Source: Bactrocera neohumeralis
Taxonomy: Eukaryota; Arthropoda; Insecta; Diptera; Tephritidae
Direction of reading: 5' to 3'
NCBI RefSeq assembly: GCF_024586455.1
Contig: NC_065923.1
Location: forward strand, 48,678,264-48,742,263
DNA length: 64,000 nt
The notes under the pieces were generated by a model. It saw only the letters and a list, made by a program, of their open reading frames with translations. It ran no database searches and was not told where the DNA came from. Of this stretch, positions 12,917 to 23,950 are shown piece by piece. Position 1 is the stretch's first letter. Every line of letters starts with the position of its first letter. The position numbers and the translations under genes are program-made.

Positions 12917-13985
12917 TATACTCTTGCAACCAGTTGCTACAGAATATTATAGTTTTGTTCGCCTTAGATTAGTTTTATCCAGATAGATGTAGGATTGTGT
13001 ATATATAAATGATCTGAATGACGAGAAAAGTGGAAATCCGGTTGTCAGTCCGTTTGTCCGTCTGTCCGTCCGTCGGTGCAAGCTTTAATTTGAGTAAAAA
13101 TTTCCTTAGTACAAAAGAAATTTCTGGCTTATAGATGGGCGTAATCGGACCACTGCCGCGCCCACAAATCGTCAATAACCGAAAACATATAAAGTACCTT
13201 AACTAAGCACTAAATTAAGATATAAAACTATAATTTGGTACAGAAGATCGCTGAAGCAAGGAGCATCTGTGGGCAAATTTTTTTGGATCTACATATCTCC
13301 TAAACCACTTAAGCTACAATAACCAAAGAAAATGAGAAAGTGGGCAAAATTGGAAAATAGTTACGCCTACTTTCCACATAGCACAATTTTAAATTCCATT
13401 TGATTCTTTCACTTTCCAGAACACAAATCAAGAAGTAATTAATATAACGGGATAAAATTTTGTAAAAAAGTATGACCGAAAATTGCTCAAATCCAATCAA
13501 AACTGTTCAAGTCTCAGGGTACTGAATATAGAGGAACCCCAGTAATTATAGTTGTCTTTTGACCGAAAATGTCAATGTGTGAGATATATAACTGAAATTA
13601 AGGAACAATCCTTCTCTTATAATGGTTTGTCTATACGTCAAAAATGGCATGAATCGGATTAAACCTTCTCTTAGCCACCATACCAAACAGAACTACTCTC
13701 GAACAGCTGGTTGATTTTATATCGCATATATCGGCCCATATCTGAGTTATTCCAATGAAAATAAGAGAGCATGTTTTACTCATAACAGTGTATATTTGTG
13801 CCTAAAGTAGATAAATTTTAACGAAAATTTGGCCTAGCCCCTATATAACTAATATCAGGATTTTCGAAAATCTGGCTAGCTTTATATATGATTCGTTTTA
13901 CACCTAAAAATATTTCCCTGACTTTGAGTCTTACAAGTTGCAAGAATATAAAATGTTCGATTGCACCCGAACTTAGCCCATCCTT
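12917..13985 (+). repeat. A-type dispersed non-coding repeat (copy A1), near full length
   Basis: Begins TATACTCTTGCAACCAGTTG, includes GTCCGTCTGTCCGTCCGTCG, GGGCGTAATCGGACCACTGC and GCGCCCACAAAT, and ends ATAAAATGTTCGATTGCACC then CGAACTTAGCCCATCC then TTACTTG. The same start, middle and end blocks recur at 52485-54140 (A3), in the Syx7 intron (A2), at 9.2 kb (A4) and at 23.9 kb. It lies inside repeat B1, splitting CCCTCAGTTTTT from GAGATATCG. No protein-coding capacity was found; the open frame at 13175-12975 is a by-product of the repeat. Confidence 0.75.
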
Positions 13986-14389
13986 ACTTGTTGAGATATC
14001 GATTTGAAATGTTGCATACGACATTTCCTCCTTAAGAAGCTACTAATTTGTCGGAACCGCCGGAACTCTTTTATTTGATGAGATATCTCCACGAAATTTA
14101 GGAAGGTTTATTATCCAAGACAGCTGTACAATATTCTCAAAATTTCTTCAGATCGGACCACTATATCATATAGCTACCATACAAACTGTACGATCAAACT
14201 CATACCCTTGTATGAACAACTTTTTATTTGACGAAATATCTTCACGAATTTCGGCATGGATTATTGTCCAATGCAACGGTATATTCTCAGTAGAAATTGT
14301 TCAGATTGAACTATCAAAATCATATCCTTGTAAGAAAAATTTTTTTATTTGACGAGATATCTTCACAAAATTTGACTTCAGTTGTTGCT

Positions 14390-14922
14390 AAAAGTAAATG
14401 TTTACGCCCCGAAGTCGTAGATAATTTCGTCTATCTTGGAACCAGCATTAACACGAACAACAATGTGAGCCTCGAAACCCAACGCATTGAGAAGTAGAGG
14501 ACTTTACTTTCGACGAACAAAAACAAAACTCTACGAGTCACTCATTATTCTCGTTCTGCTATATGGTCCTTTGCGCATTGGCAACGGCGAATACCGCAGT
14601 CGATGGAACGATGAGCTGTACGAGATATACGACGACATTGACATAGTTCAGCCAATTAATAGACAGCGACTAACCTGGCTAGATCATGTCGTCCGAATGG
14701 ATGAAAACACTCTAGCTCTGAAAGTATTTGGCACAGTACCCGCCGGGGGAAGCAGAGGAAAAGGGCTAACTTCTCTCCCTTAAAAAGACCAAGTGGAGAA
14801 GAACCTCGATACATTTGGAAACTCCAATTGGCGCTAAAGAGCGAAAAGGAAGAATGACAGCCGCGCTGTTGTAAACTCTAACCGCGTAAACGGTGCCTAC
14901 GCTAATAAAGAAGAAGAATTTT
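14390..14922 (+). mobile_element. RTE-like non-LTR retrotransposon, 5'-truncated 3' end (copy 4)
   Basis: Encodes NFVYLGTSINTNNNVSLETQ, then RRTKTKLYESLIILVLLYG, a deletion to PLRIGNGEYRSRWNDELYEI, then LDHVVRMDENTLALKVFGTV and PAGGSRGKG. The 3' signature CGTAAACGGTGCCTACGCTA, then ATAAAGAAGAAG, ends at about 14918. Inserted in B1. The internal deletion and frame changes make it inactive. Confidence 0.8.
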
Positions 14923-15050
14923 GTAATCTTCGAATAAATTTTCGAGATTGGACCACTATAGCATATAGCTGCCTGTACCATCAAAATCAAGTTCTTGAAT
15001 GGAATTATTTGCATTTGTGAGGGGTATTCCGGAGAAACTGAAGTTAACAA

Positions 15051-16335
15051 AATAAATTGCAGCTCTAAATACACTCTTTTCGAACATTTGTGGAGCCCTA
15101 TAAAAGCTTTACTCATAATTTGCTGGCAATTACTTGTATATACGAGACACGGACCAACCAATCTCAATAGGAAACCATCTTACCGCTGAGAATGTTTTAA
15201 TGGTCGTAATAAAGAATATACAATATATGTATGTATTTCGAAACTGTGTCACTATTATTTTAGCTGTCTATTATATTTTTGGAACGCGTGCTTACCGCAC
15301 AATAGAAAATACTCGCATTATATTAAAAAACAGCATTTTCGTTTTTTCACACTACAGAAGTTTTTAACAATAATTATTGCTGCCCGCATGGTCCATACGA
15401 ACAATGGAAATTTCGGGCAATTTAATCCAAAACAAAGTTACGAAACAATATCAGAGCAGCTAAAAAAATAATGTGGATCATTAAAGATCATCGCACGATC
15501 TGCCACCGAACGATTAATATGATTGTATACTATGTGTATGTATTTGTATTTGGGGATGATGTTTCAATTTGTTGGTGGCATTTCACTTAGAGCGCGGGCA
15601 TTTCCCGGTTGTTGACGCTAATCCGCGCCTGTGGCTTTAAAGGACTTTGTCTCGCGCAGACACAACGGCTTCTTCTAATGCCATCACATCAGTTGAGAGG
15701 ATCAATGAGGGCATTGCAATTGTTGCGAATTTTCCACAACACCGCACTGTGCAAATATTTTTCCGGATCATGTGTGGCTATTGTTGAAGTGTAGACAAAA
15801 ATTACGTGAAGCGTTTTAATATCCATTGTTGCACATTTCTTTATCGTTTTTTAATAGGTTGTTCATTTTTATTCTGATTGATTGCAGCTGGAACATTTTA
15901 AATGTTTTTGACTGTCTCAGGAGGTGTTATCTATGTATATATGTGAACGTATATATAAATTTTCGAAGACCTATTTTAAAAGCAATTACATATTTATTAA
16001 GTTCTTTGTTGTGATATTCATTCCGATTGATCATATTCCATAATTGGAGTTTCAGACTACACAGCCCCCACCAATTATCCCGTAAACCTCTTCTACATAT
16101 AATAGTTTTCGTAATTTATTAGCACCGCATGTAAATATGCCTGTAAGGACATTGTCCGATTAAAACGCCTACAATTGCGGCACGGTGAACTACTCTGGAC
16201 TCTACTCTAGGTCAGACGGTTTTCGCAGCCAACTCCTGATTGAGCATTGAGAGGAATTTTGGATATTGAATATATAGAACCGGGAATGCGTTTAGCATCT
16301 CAAAATATTTTACTCATGTTCTATAACAAAAATGT
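15051..16335. other. Intergenic sequence, nothing recognised
   Basis: Mixed AT-rich sequence with no recognisable gene. The open frame at 15609-15794 has no family features. Confidence 0.35.
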
Positions 16336-16412
16336 AAGCTAAGTTAGGTTAGGTTAAAAGGTCGATCCTAAGAAGGATCTCACTTGGACAGCTTAGAACG
16401 TCGGTACTGGAT
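16336..16412. repeat. Short GGTTAGGTTA-containing dispersed repeat fragment
   Basis: AAGTTAGGTTAGGTTAAAAG is followed by a GC-balanced block (GATCCTAAGAAGGATCTCAC). TTAGG here occurs only twice in a row and is not telomeric. It resembles a repeat often seen in flies (from memory). Confidence 0.3.
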
Positions 16413-17405
16413 CATAAAAAACGATCGACACACCACCTCTTCGTCGATTTCAAAGCTGCTTTTAACAGTACGAAAAGGAGCTACCTGATGTGTGAATTTG
16501 GTATCTCCGCAAAAGTAATACGGCTGTGTAAACTGACGTTGAGCAAAACGAAATGGTACGTCAGGATCGGGAAGGTCCTCTCCGAGCCGTTGGATACCAA
16601 ACGCGACTCCTTATCGTGCGACTTCTTCAATCTACTTCTGGAGAAAATAGAAATAGAGAAGGTACGTTTTATAAGAGTGAACAACTGCTGGCGTACGCCG
16701 ATGATATTGATATCACTGGCCTCAAAAACCGCGCCGTTAGTTCTGCTTTTTCCTGAATGGATAAGAAAACGCGAAGCAAATTGGTCTGGTAGTGAACGAG
16801 GGTATCAAACAAACAGTCGTCGCATTCGCGACTTGGCTTCCGTAGATAATTTCGTCTATCTTGGAAGCAGTTTTAACAGCAACAACAACGTCAGCCCCAA
16901 AAATACAGCTGATAAAACTCTTGCCAACAGGTGCTGCTTCAGACTGAGTAGGCAATTGAGAAGTAAAGTCCTCTCTCGACGAACAAAGACCAAACTCTAC
17001 AAGTCACTCATCATTCTTGTGATATATGGTGCAGAAGCATCAATGATGACAACATCTGATGAGTCCACATTACGAATTTTCGAGAGAAAGGTTCTGAGAA
17101 AGATTTATAGTCCTTTTCGCATTGGCAACGGCGAACACCGCAGTCGATGAAACGATGAGCAGTATGAGATATAGGACGACATCGACATATTTCTGCGAAT
17201 TAAGAGGCAGCGGCTACGCTGGCTAGGTCATGTCGTATTCGACGCAGTACAGGCCAAGGAAAGTAGAGGAAGAGAAATACCTCCAATACCACCACTCCCT
17301 TGGAAAGACTAGATGGAGAAGGACACAGCTGCACTTGGAATGTCAGATTGACTCCCAACAGTGAAAAGCTTAAGCGGTGTCTTCGCCAATAAAGAAGAAG
17401 ATGAA
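16413..17405 (+). mobile_element. RTE-like non-LTR retrotransposon, truncated copy with RT active-site box (copy 5)
   Basis: Starts mid-RT (DDRHTTSSSISKLLLT in shifted frame), then LCKLTLSKTKWYVRIGKVLS and DTKRDSLSCDFFNLLLEKI. The catalytic YADDIDITGLKNRAV box lies at about 16694-16740. The NFVYLGSSFNSNNNVSP and LSRRTKTKLYKSLIILV blocks follow. The 220-codon open frame 16488-17150 is the main remnant. A broken LGHVV region precedes the 3' signature AAGCGGTGTCTTCGCC, then AATAAAGAAGAAG at 17365-17403. 5'-truncated and frameshifted. Confidence 0.85.
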
Positions 17406-18099
17406 TATCATTTTCGGCTTCTTCTGGTTCGCCGAAGGCAATCTCATCTTGCAAAGGCCGGACAATGGAGGATAAAGTTTCCACCTCACCCTCCTCCATA
17501 CAACCAGCGTACGACAAGATTCAGCGTCTTAAAATTTTAGCTAATTTTGAATAATTTCATTAAGGAGCATCAAAATATGAGTAAAGATTCTTCATATATT
17601 CCTTACTTCCAACATTGCTCATATCATTTGGCAACAATTTAACCACATAAATGTCTTGGTTAAAATCCATATCTCAATCATTGGAATTGATGTGGTTACA
17701 AAGTGCCGACATTGCAGATTACACCTCTTTTCTTCCTTAGAATTTTCGCACTTTTTCACAAATGTTTGCAAAAAAACGACAACTGTATATTTATAAAGCT
17801 AAAGGGGTGTTTTGAAAAGCCGCATAATGAAGCATTTGACGCCTTCCTTTAGTCTAAATAATTTATCTCGAAGTCTATTTTAATCCAATGGCAGAAACGC
17901 TTGTTCCAATTAACCCGGCAAACAGCTCTAGATTTGCTGAAGTATTGAGACTAGTTTACAGTGTGGCAGTTGTGTTACTGTTCGGCTGTTGTGACTGCCA
18001 AGACAAAATATGTATGTTGGTTTCCATTTTTTCTTACATCTAAAGAGTAATCCATTTCGAGGTTCCCTATTTTTTTAAATAAAAAATGCAGACACTTCA
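17406..18099. other. Intergenic sequence, possible transposon flank
   Basis: No gene recognised. The right part may be the 3' flank of the Tc1/mariner-type remnant that follows, but I could not define a terminal repeat. Confidence 0.35.
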
Positions 18100-18860
18100 A
18101 ATTTAATGGGGATTCTTTATTATCGTTCGAAAAAAATATTCTTTGGCATTTATTTTGTGAAGCTACCTCTTTCAGATGTTGGCCGCCGCTACGTCTCAGA
18201 TGGTCCATCCGTTGAGTCCAATTGGCCGATGACTTATTTGAGCATTTCGACTCGCAACTGGCGAATGACACGCGTGATGTTTTGCTCCAAGGTCTGAATC
18301 GAAGCGCGTTGTCCGCATAGAATTTAGACTTTACATATCCCCACGGAAAAAAGTCTAACGGTGTGGTATCACACGATCTTGCTGGCCAATCGACTGGCCC
18401 AAAACGTGAAATTATCTGCTCACCGAAGTATTGTCTTAAGTAATTCATTATTTGATGCGATTGTCGGAAGTTGAAAAAAATGTCGCCGATATCACGGCTT
18501 CAATTTCAGGCATGAAATAGTCGGTTTTCATGACGCGATAACGGTCGCCATTGACAGTTACATTCTCACTGGCATCATTTTTGAAGAAATTTGGACCGAT
18601 GATTCCAGCAGCTCACATAACACACAAAACCGTTGTTTTGTATGATGAAATGACAGCTCTTGAATGTCTTCAGGTTATTCTTCGTCCCAAATGCGACAAT
18701 TCCGGCCACATTTGCATTGCAGTTCAACGTGATACCGGGTACAAATTAATACCTATTTGTGGTAGAATTGAGATTTTTATTACAAGTCGCAACGATCGCT
18801 CGCGTCATTTATCCAAACACAGCAATTCAACGACTTTGACTCACTCGAGTGTTAAATAGC
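18100..18860 (-). mobile_element. Tc1/mariner-superfamily transposon remnant, C-terminal half
   Basis: On the minus strand, scattered frames read FFKNDASENVTVNGDRYRVM, then KTDYFMPEIEA, then the open frame from 18448: MNYLRQYFGEQIISRFGPVD, WPARSCDTTPLDFFPWGYVK and NWTQRMDHLRRSGGQHLKEV. The WP-RSCD-TPLDFF-WGYVKS pattern is the third-Asp region of an IS630/Tc1/mariner-type transposase. Same family as the remnants at 25185-26350 and 49541-50463. The N-terminal DNA-binding half is missing; stops and frameshifts are present. Confidence 0.75.
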
Positions 18861-20904
18861 CAGCGATTGTGATTGAGGGCGATAGGTCGAGAGTGTTTGT
18901 AATTATGTATATCAACAGCTTGCCTGCAGCAAGCAGTGATCGCTGAAGATCAAAGCAGACTGCGTTAAGGCAACCCCTTCGTGAAATCAGAAAAAGGAGA
19001 AAAAGTCGAATTAACACAGTGGCAGTAAATGGCACGCGTGTGCCACCCGCTATAAGCACTCGTCCATATAAACCAATGTACGTTTGTATGTATGTATTTT
19101 TTTTTTGCGAAAAATTACATACTCAATTTGCTTAACGGTATAATGCAATCATGCAGCAAGATCGCGACAATCCATATATGAAGTTTATGTGTGCTCCGAA
19201 CTCCCGTCTGTTTAAGGGGAGAACTCTATATCCATAAATCTATGTTTGCATGGCTGTATGCAGCACAATAGCAGCGCCGACGCATAAACGTTTATAAATA
19301 TAAATAAGTCTATAAATTTACAACTTCATAGCAGAGCGTGTGGCAGCCAGCAGTCGAATTTATGATTGCCTGGCGTCAATGTGGCAGCAGTGGATCGTAC
19401 AGATTCATCAGTAGATCAACGATCGAAGACAACCATTACGCGGTGAATTGCTAATACACACACACACACACTACTTGGTAGTTTGAGTTTTGAGCACTGC
19501 CTCAACGCTCCGCCGCCACCTTTTGAGAATTCTGCGAATTCATATTTTTTGCTATTTTTCTATCGGCTCCTTTCCGCCTCTTCGTAAATTTTCGTATTTA
19601 TTCATTGAAAGATTTGCTTTTTTTAAGCAGAAGTGTTCTGTTTTGTTATTCAGTTTTTAGTTTTTATTTATCGATTTGAAGTGTGCCACACGATTTTCAC
19701 CTTGAAAACGCTTTGAAGCTTAGAAGCGTGCTGGTCCGCAACACCCACTTCGCGCGCCTGCCTTTTGACTTTATGCCGCTAAAGAAGTAAAGTGAATTAA
19801 TCAAAGGGAAAATCAATAAAAATCATTTTTGTTTTGAAGAAAAATTCGAAAGATCCATAAAAAATTCCACTTAAATTGTGCGTTGTCTTTAAGAGCACAA
19901 ACACACACGCGTCTACAAATAAAATCACAGCTAGTCACAATCGTTGATACATACTTGTACATATGTATATACTACTTGAAATGAAATTGTGCATTTCTTC
20001 TTATTTTATTGCCGAAAAGGCAGCCACTAACCACCAGCTCATTCATGGAAGTGTTTTCAAGCAGGTGCCACCAACAACCACACCGCTATTGAGTTCTGTC
20101 TGTATGTATTTCGAAAATATACTTTTCAGAGTACCGATAAATATTGAAAAGTATACATTAATACACATGTATGTATGTTAGTGTGCATGTGTATGTGAGG
20201 CGACCGGCCCTTTTTAATGCACCTGCAAACATTTCACACACATTGATTGACAGATTGGCGTTTTCCCACAGCCCACCTTTTCGATTTACGGTAAATTCTC
20301 TTGAATGAACGAATTTTTTAATTCAATGAATTCTCTTGGTTGGCGAGTTGAAATTGTTTTGATTGTGCTAAAACGCTATAAACCGGATGTTATTTTTTGT
20401 ATGTAATATTTATTGGGTAAGAGCATTTTTGAAAATCTTCGACAGAGCTTTTGTTGCCAGTGAAAGGGGTATACTGTTATATAAGTGAACTGTGAATTAA
20501 AAATGTCAAACGAAATAGTTTGTATTCCTAAGTTTTAGGTAACGTGGAGACTAATTAAAGAGAAAATGGTAAGAAATAACTGCAGATATAGGCTGCTGCA
20601 AGGCACTTTGTCATTGGAATTTAACAGAGTATGCCATAAAATTATGGACGACCACATACATAAGTAAGTTTTTGCGGCCTTCGAACGATTGATTAACAAC
20701 ATTTTTTAATGTTGAATATGTTCATATTTCAACCCCGTGGATATTGATATATAATCACAACATAGCTCATTGGAATTTTTATCCATTCGAAGAGTTTTAC
20801 CTCTCTGTTTTCGAATGATCCTCTCGCGAGAAAACTAACGGTTTCGCAAATATCTTAACGAGAGCATCGGTACTCTTAAATCTCGTTGATCAGCGCCCCA
20901 AAAT
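18861..20904. other. Intergenic sequence without recognised transposons
   Basis: About 2 kb of relatively non-repetitive sequence, with a CA repeat at 19455-19471 and ATGTATG patches. It is less AT-rich around 19300-19530. No coding frame with family features. It could hold regulatory sequence or a non-coding exon, but nothing proves it. Confidence 0.35.
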
Positions 20905-22214
20905 ATACAACTGTGCCCAAAAAATAAGGTGACATTTGAATTTAAACTGCGCGCGTCGAAGCATTTGGAGAATTATTTTTTTTTAGGTTGGTGGTACTGT
21001 CAGTCACAGTTATGTCAAATTTCATGTCAAAATATTCATTAGTGTTTGAGATACGTGTCGTTTTGTGAGCTGCTATAAGTGAGTTTTTCGGTTTTTGCGA
21101 TGTCGAAATTTGTTGAGCAAAGAATTTGCATAAAATTTTGTTTACGGAATCAATTTTCTGCTGCGGATACGTTGAGGATGGTGCAGAAAGCCTTTGGTGA
21201 TGAGGCTATGTCTAAAAAAAATGTTTACAAGTGGTATAGTGAGTTCCACGCCGGCCGTGAACGTGTCGAAGACGAAGAGCGTCCAGGGCGACCATCAACC
21301 TCAACCGACGAAGCTCACGTTCAACAAATCAAAGATTTGGTGTTGAAAAACCGTCAATTAACAATTAGAGACCTTGCTGATGAAGTTGGCATATCGAAAG
21401 GCTCAGCCAATACCATTTTGAAGGATGTTTTGGGCCTCAAGCGCGTCAAATCTCGACTGGTACCGAAAACATTGAATTTTTTGGAAAAAAGCGTCGCGTT
21501 GAAGTGTGTGAAACGATGCTTTCCGACTACCAAGGTGTCATGAAACGCATTATAACTGGCGATGAGACTTGGATCTATGCTTACGACCCCGAAACAGCCG
21601 ATCAATCGAGCGAATATCGTGCCAAAAGAGAGCCGAGACCAAAAAAATCGCGCGATAGTCGCTCAAAAATCAAGGTCATGTTGACTGTTTTCTTCGAATA
21701 TCGTGGTGTTGTGCATTATGAATTCCTTCCAACCGGTCAAACAGTCAAAAAGGAATATTATTTGAACGTTATGCGTCGTTTGCGTAACGCTATCCGCCTA
21801 AAAAGGCCGGAATTGTGGAAAGACAATTCTTGGTTTTTACACCACGATAATGCACCATCCCATACTGCCCTCGTAATTCGTGATCATTTCGCCAAAAAAT
21901 CAACCCATATCGTTCCGCAACCACCGTATTCATCTGATCTGGCACCGTGCGACTTCTGGCTGTTCACCGAGCTCAAAACACCGCTCGGGGGACACCGTTT
22001 TTATACGATAGAGGAAATTCAAGCCGCAGCGAAGACGGAACTGAAGGCCATCCCGGAAAGTGACTACAACCAGTGTTTCGAAGATTGGAAAATCCGTTGG
22101 CATAAGTACATTGCATCGGGAGGGGATTATTTTGAAGGGGATGAAATTGATTTGGAAGAATAAATAAAGAATTTTCAAAATAAATACAATGTCACCTTAT
22201 TTTTTGGGCACGTA
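20905..22214 (+). mobile_element. Nearly intact mariner transposon with terminal inverted repeats
   Basis: Terminal inverted repeats share 24 perfectly matching bases: GTGCCCAAAAAATAAGGTGA then CATT at 20913-20936, and its reverse complement at 22188-22211. A TA lies just outside on each side, consistent with mariner TA insertion, although the outermost few bases differ between ends. Element length is about 1.3 kb, the normal mariner size. It carries one transposase gene (see the pseudogene entry). It is the best-preserved DNA transposon in the window and probably the youngest mariner here. Confidence 0.92.
21100..22163 (+). pseudogene. Mariner transposase, DD34D, broken by one single-base frameshift
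   Basis: Start MSKFVEQRICIKFCLRNQFS at 21100. The first frame runs to about 21490 with the two helix-turn-helix parts (VYKWYSEFHAGRERVEDEER, LTIRDLADEVGISKGSANTI) and the WVPHEL-equivalent SRLVPKTLNF. The second frame then carries VEVCETMLSDYQGVMKRI, GDETW (first Asp), HHDNAPSH (second Asp) and SSDLAPCDFW (third Asp, 34 residues after the second), ending GDYFEGDEIDLEE. The frames are offset by one base at the run of six A at 21485-21490; one more A there would give a continuous frame of about 354 aa, near the family norm. All three catalytic Asp are present. I saw no other defect. Confidence 0.92.
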
Positions 22215-22224
22215 TTTTTGGTAC

Positions 22225-22700
22225 CAATTCGTTTAGGATTCGTTTACCACATTGGTCGGGTTCGAGGCCGATCTAAAACCTCTGCCATACTTTGGAACCG
22301 GGTTGAATTTTTCAACCCTACCTGCCTTTAGGTTTCAACCACAGCCACCACGAATCTCCACAAAAGGCCAAACCCAATGATTGGAGAAAACTCCAAAGGC
22401 TAACTGCTTCCCATGGTGCCAGGTTAAAGTCTCTGGTAAGACCTTTTGGCTTTTGATATTACCAGTTGAGCGCCGACACCTCAATGACTGGTGACATTTG
22501 TCGCTTGATATTCAAATGTCTTTATATTAGGTATTTCATATTATTTCAAGCTGAGTATTATAGCACTATCTCTGACATAGACTATGCTGACATTTCAAGG
22601 CAAGCCCAGAAATAAAGACATAGTACATATGGATTTTAGTCGCTTTTTACGACAGGCATACCTTACCACGGGTAACTTCTAACCCCTACCCACAGGGGGA
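22225..22700 (-). repeat. Dispersed repeat with GC-rich hairpin end, probably a retrotransposon 5' region
   Basis: On the minus strand it opens CCCTGTGGGTAGGGGTTAGA, then AGTTACCCGTGGTAAGGTAT and GCCTGTCGTAAAAAGCGACT, a block I associate from memory with 5' ends of insect non-LTR elements. GGGT and ACCC runs can pair into a hairpin. It ends near 22225, close to the mariner. No open frame. It abuts the truncated end of RTE-like copy 6 at about 22700. Confidence 0.4.
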
Positions 22701-23905
22701 AGTCCTGTAGACAGTCATAACCTCGGAGAGGTCCATCCCGATTCTGATGAAGATTTTGGTATTGCTCAACGTCAGTTTACACAGCCATATTAGTTTTGCG
22801 GGGATACCAAATTTTGACATAGCGGCATAGAGGCAGCTCCTTTTCGTACTGTCAAGATCAGCTATGAAATCGGCCAGGAGGTGGTGTGTGTCGATCTTCT
22901 TTTCACGGGTCTTTTCCAAGATTTGGCGCATGGTGAATATCTGGTCAGTTATCGATTTTCCAGGCCTAAAGCCACACTGCAAGTAAACAATTGAGAAGTA
23001 AAGTCCTCTCACGACGAACAAAGACCAAACTCTATAAATCACGCAGAAGCATGGACGATGACAACATCTGATGAGTCGACGTTACGAGTTTTTGAGAGTA
23101 AGATTCTGCGGAAGATTTATGGTTCTTTGCGCATTGGCAACGGCGAATATCGCATTCGATGGAACGAAGAGCTGTATGAGATATACGACGACATTGACAT
23201 AGTTCAGCGAATTAAGAGGCAGTGACTACGCTGGTTAGGTCATGTCGTCCGAATGGATGAAAACACTCCAGCTCTGAGAGTTTTCGACGCAGTACCCGCC
23301 GAGGGAAACTGAGAAAGAGGAAGACCTCCACTTCGTGGAAAAGACCAAGTGGATAAGTACTTGGCTACATTCGGAATCTCCAATTGGCGCCAAACAGCGA
23401 AAAGGAAGAACGACTAGCGCCCTGTTGTAAACTCTGCTATAACCGCGTAAGCGGTGACTCCGCTTATAAAGAAGAGAAAACCACACTGATACGGTTCAAT
23501 CAGTTTGCTCACAATGGACCTTAACCTTTCACACACTACGACCGATAGAACCTTATATGCGCTGGCACATTGTGGGGTCTCCAATTTTTTGTATTGGGCA
23601 AAGCACACTTACATTCCAATCGGCGGGCTTGCTTTCGTCCGACCATATTCTACTTGTATAAAGAAGCTGATGCATGCTTCTTATCAGTTCTTCGCCGCCG
23701 TATTTGAATAGCTCGGCCGTCAATCCATCGGCCACCGCCGCTTTCTTGCTCTTCAGACGTACTTATAACTGCTATTCGCACTTCTTCATGGTCGGGCAAT
23801 GGAACGTCCACTCCATCATCATCGATTGGGGAATAGAGTTCATCTCCTGGCGTTATGCATTTACTGCCATGCAGTAGGGAGGAGAATAGTTCCCTCCATT
23901 TCCTT
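22700..23905 (-). mobile_element. RTE-like non-LTR retrotransposon, RT N-terminal half, split by a younger copy (copy 6)
   Basis: Minus-strand order: DVPLPDHEEVRIAV near 23810, MADGLTAELFKYGGEELIRS (23735), the PIQKIGDPTMCQRI region, and LIEPYQCGF near 23490. It then resumes at 22979 with QCGFRPGKSITDQIFTMRQI, then LEKTREKKIDTHHLLADF and ISAKLIWLCKLTLSNTKIF-like sequence down to 22700. The gap is the plus-strand insertion 22980-23480. Stops and frameshifts are present. The RT catalytic box lies beyond the truncation. Confidence 0.85.
22980..23480 (+). mobile_element. RTE-like retrotransposon 3' end inserted into an opposite-strand copy of the same family (copy 7)
   Basis: A 501-bp 5'-truncated insertion starting at the AATTGAGAAGTAAAGTCC block. 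It carries an internal deletion (ATAAATCACGCAGAAGCATG), DESTLRVFESKILRKIYGSL, RIGNGEYRIRWNEELYEIYD and the 3' signature AACCGCGTAAGCGGTGACTC, then CGCTTATAAAGAAG. The target-site duplication is CCACACTG, at 22972-22979 and 23481-23488. Removing the insertion and one duplicate restores EPYQCGFRPGKS in the host copy. Confidence 0.9.
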
Positions 23906-23950
23906 GCAAGTTGCGAGAGTATAAAATGTCCGGTTACACACGACTTCCTT
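23906..23950 (+). repeat. A-type repeat, 3' end fragment
   Basis: TTGCGAGAGTATAAAATGTC, then CGGTTACACACGACTTCC, matches the terminal block of copies A1 and A3. It is truncated on the left by RTE-like copy 6. Confidence 0.55.

Larger units (their letters stand above)
12763..15050 (-). repeat. B-type dispersed non-coding repeat, split by two later insertions (copy B1)
   Basis: Read on the minus strand it begins near 15050 with AATACCCCTCACAAATGCAA, continues through the block CTATATGCTATAGTGGTCC, and ends near 12763 with CCCTGTTGAGG. The same order of blocks is found in copy B2 at 50850-51350. It is interrupted by an A-type repeat (12917-13985) and by an RTE-like fragment (14390-14922). B1 pieces are 12763-12916, 13986-14389 and 14923-15050. 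Non-coding; class unknown. Confidence 0.65.

Noticed and set aside
12917..13985. A-type repeat as a solo LTR
   Set aside because: No TG...CA ends, no short flanking duplication I could see, and no primer-binding or polypurine context; class left open.
16340..16356. TTAGG-like motif as telomeric repeat
   Set aside because: Only two consecutive units, and flies lack TTAGG telomeres; it belongs to a dispersed repeat.
16488..17150. 220-codon open frame as a host gene
   Set aside because: It contains FFNLLLEKIEIEK and other RTE-like RT blocks and carries the family's nucleotide repeats, so it is a retrotransposon fragment.
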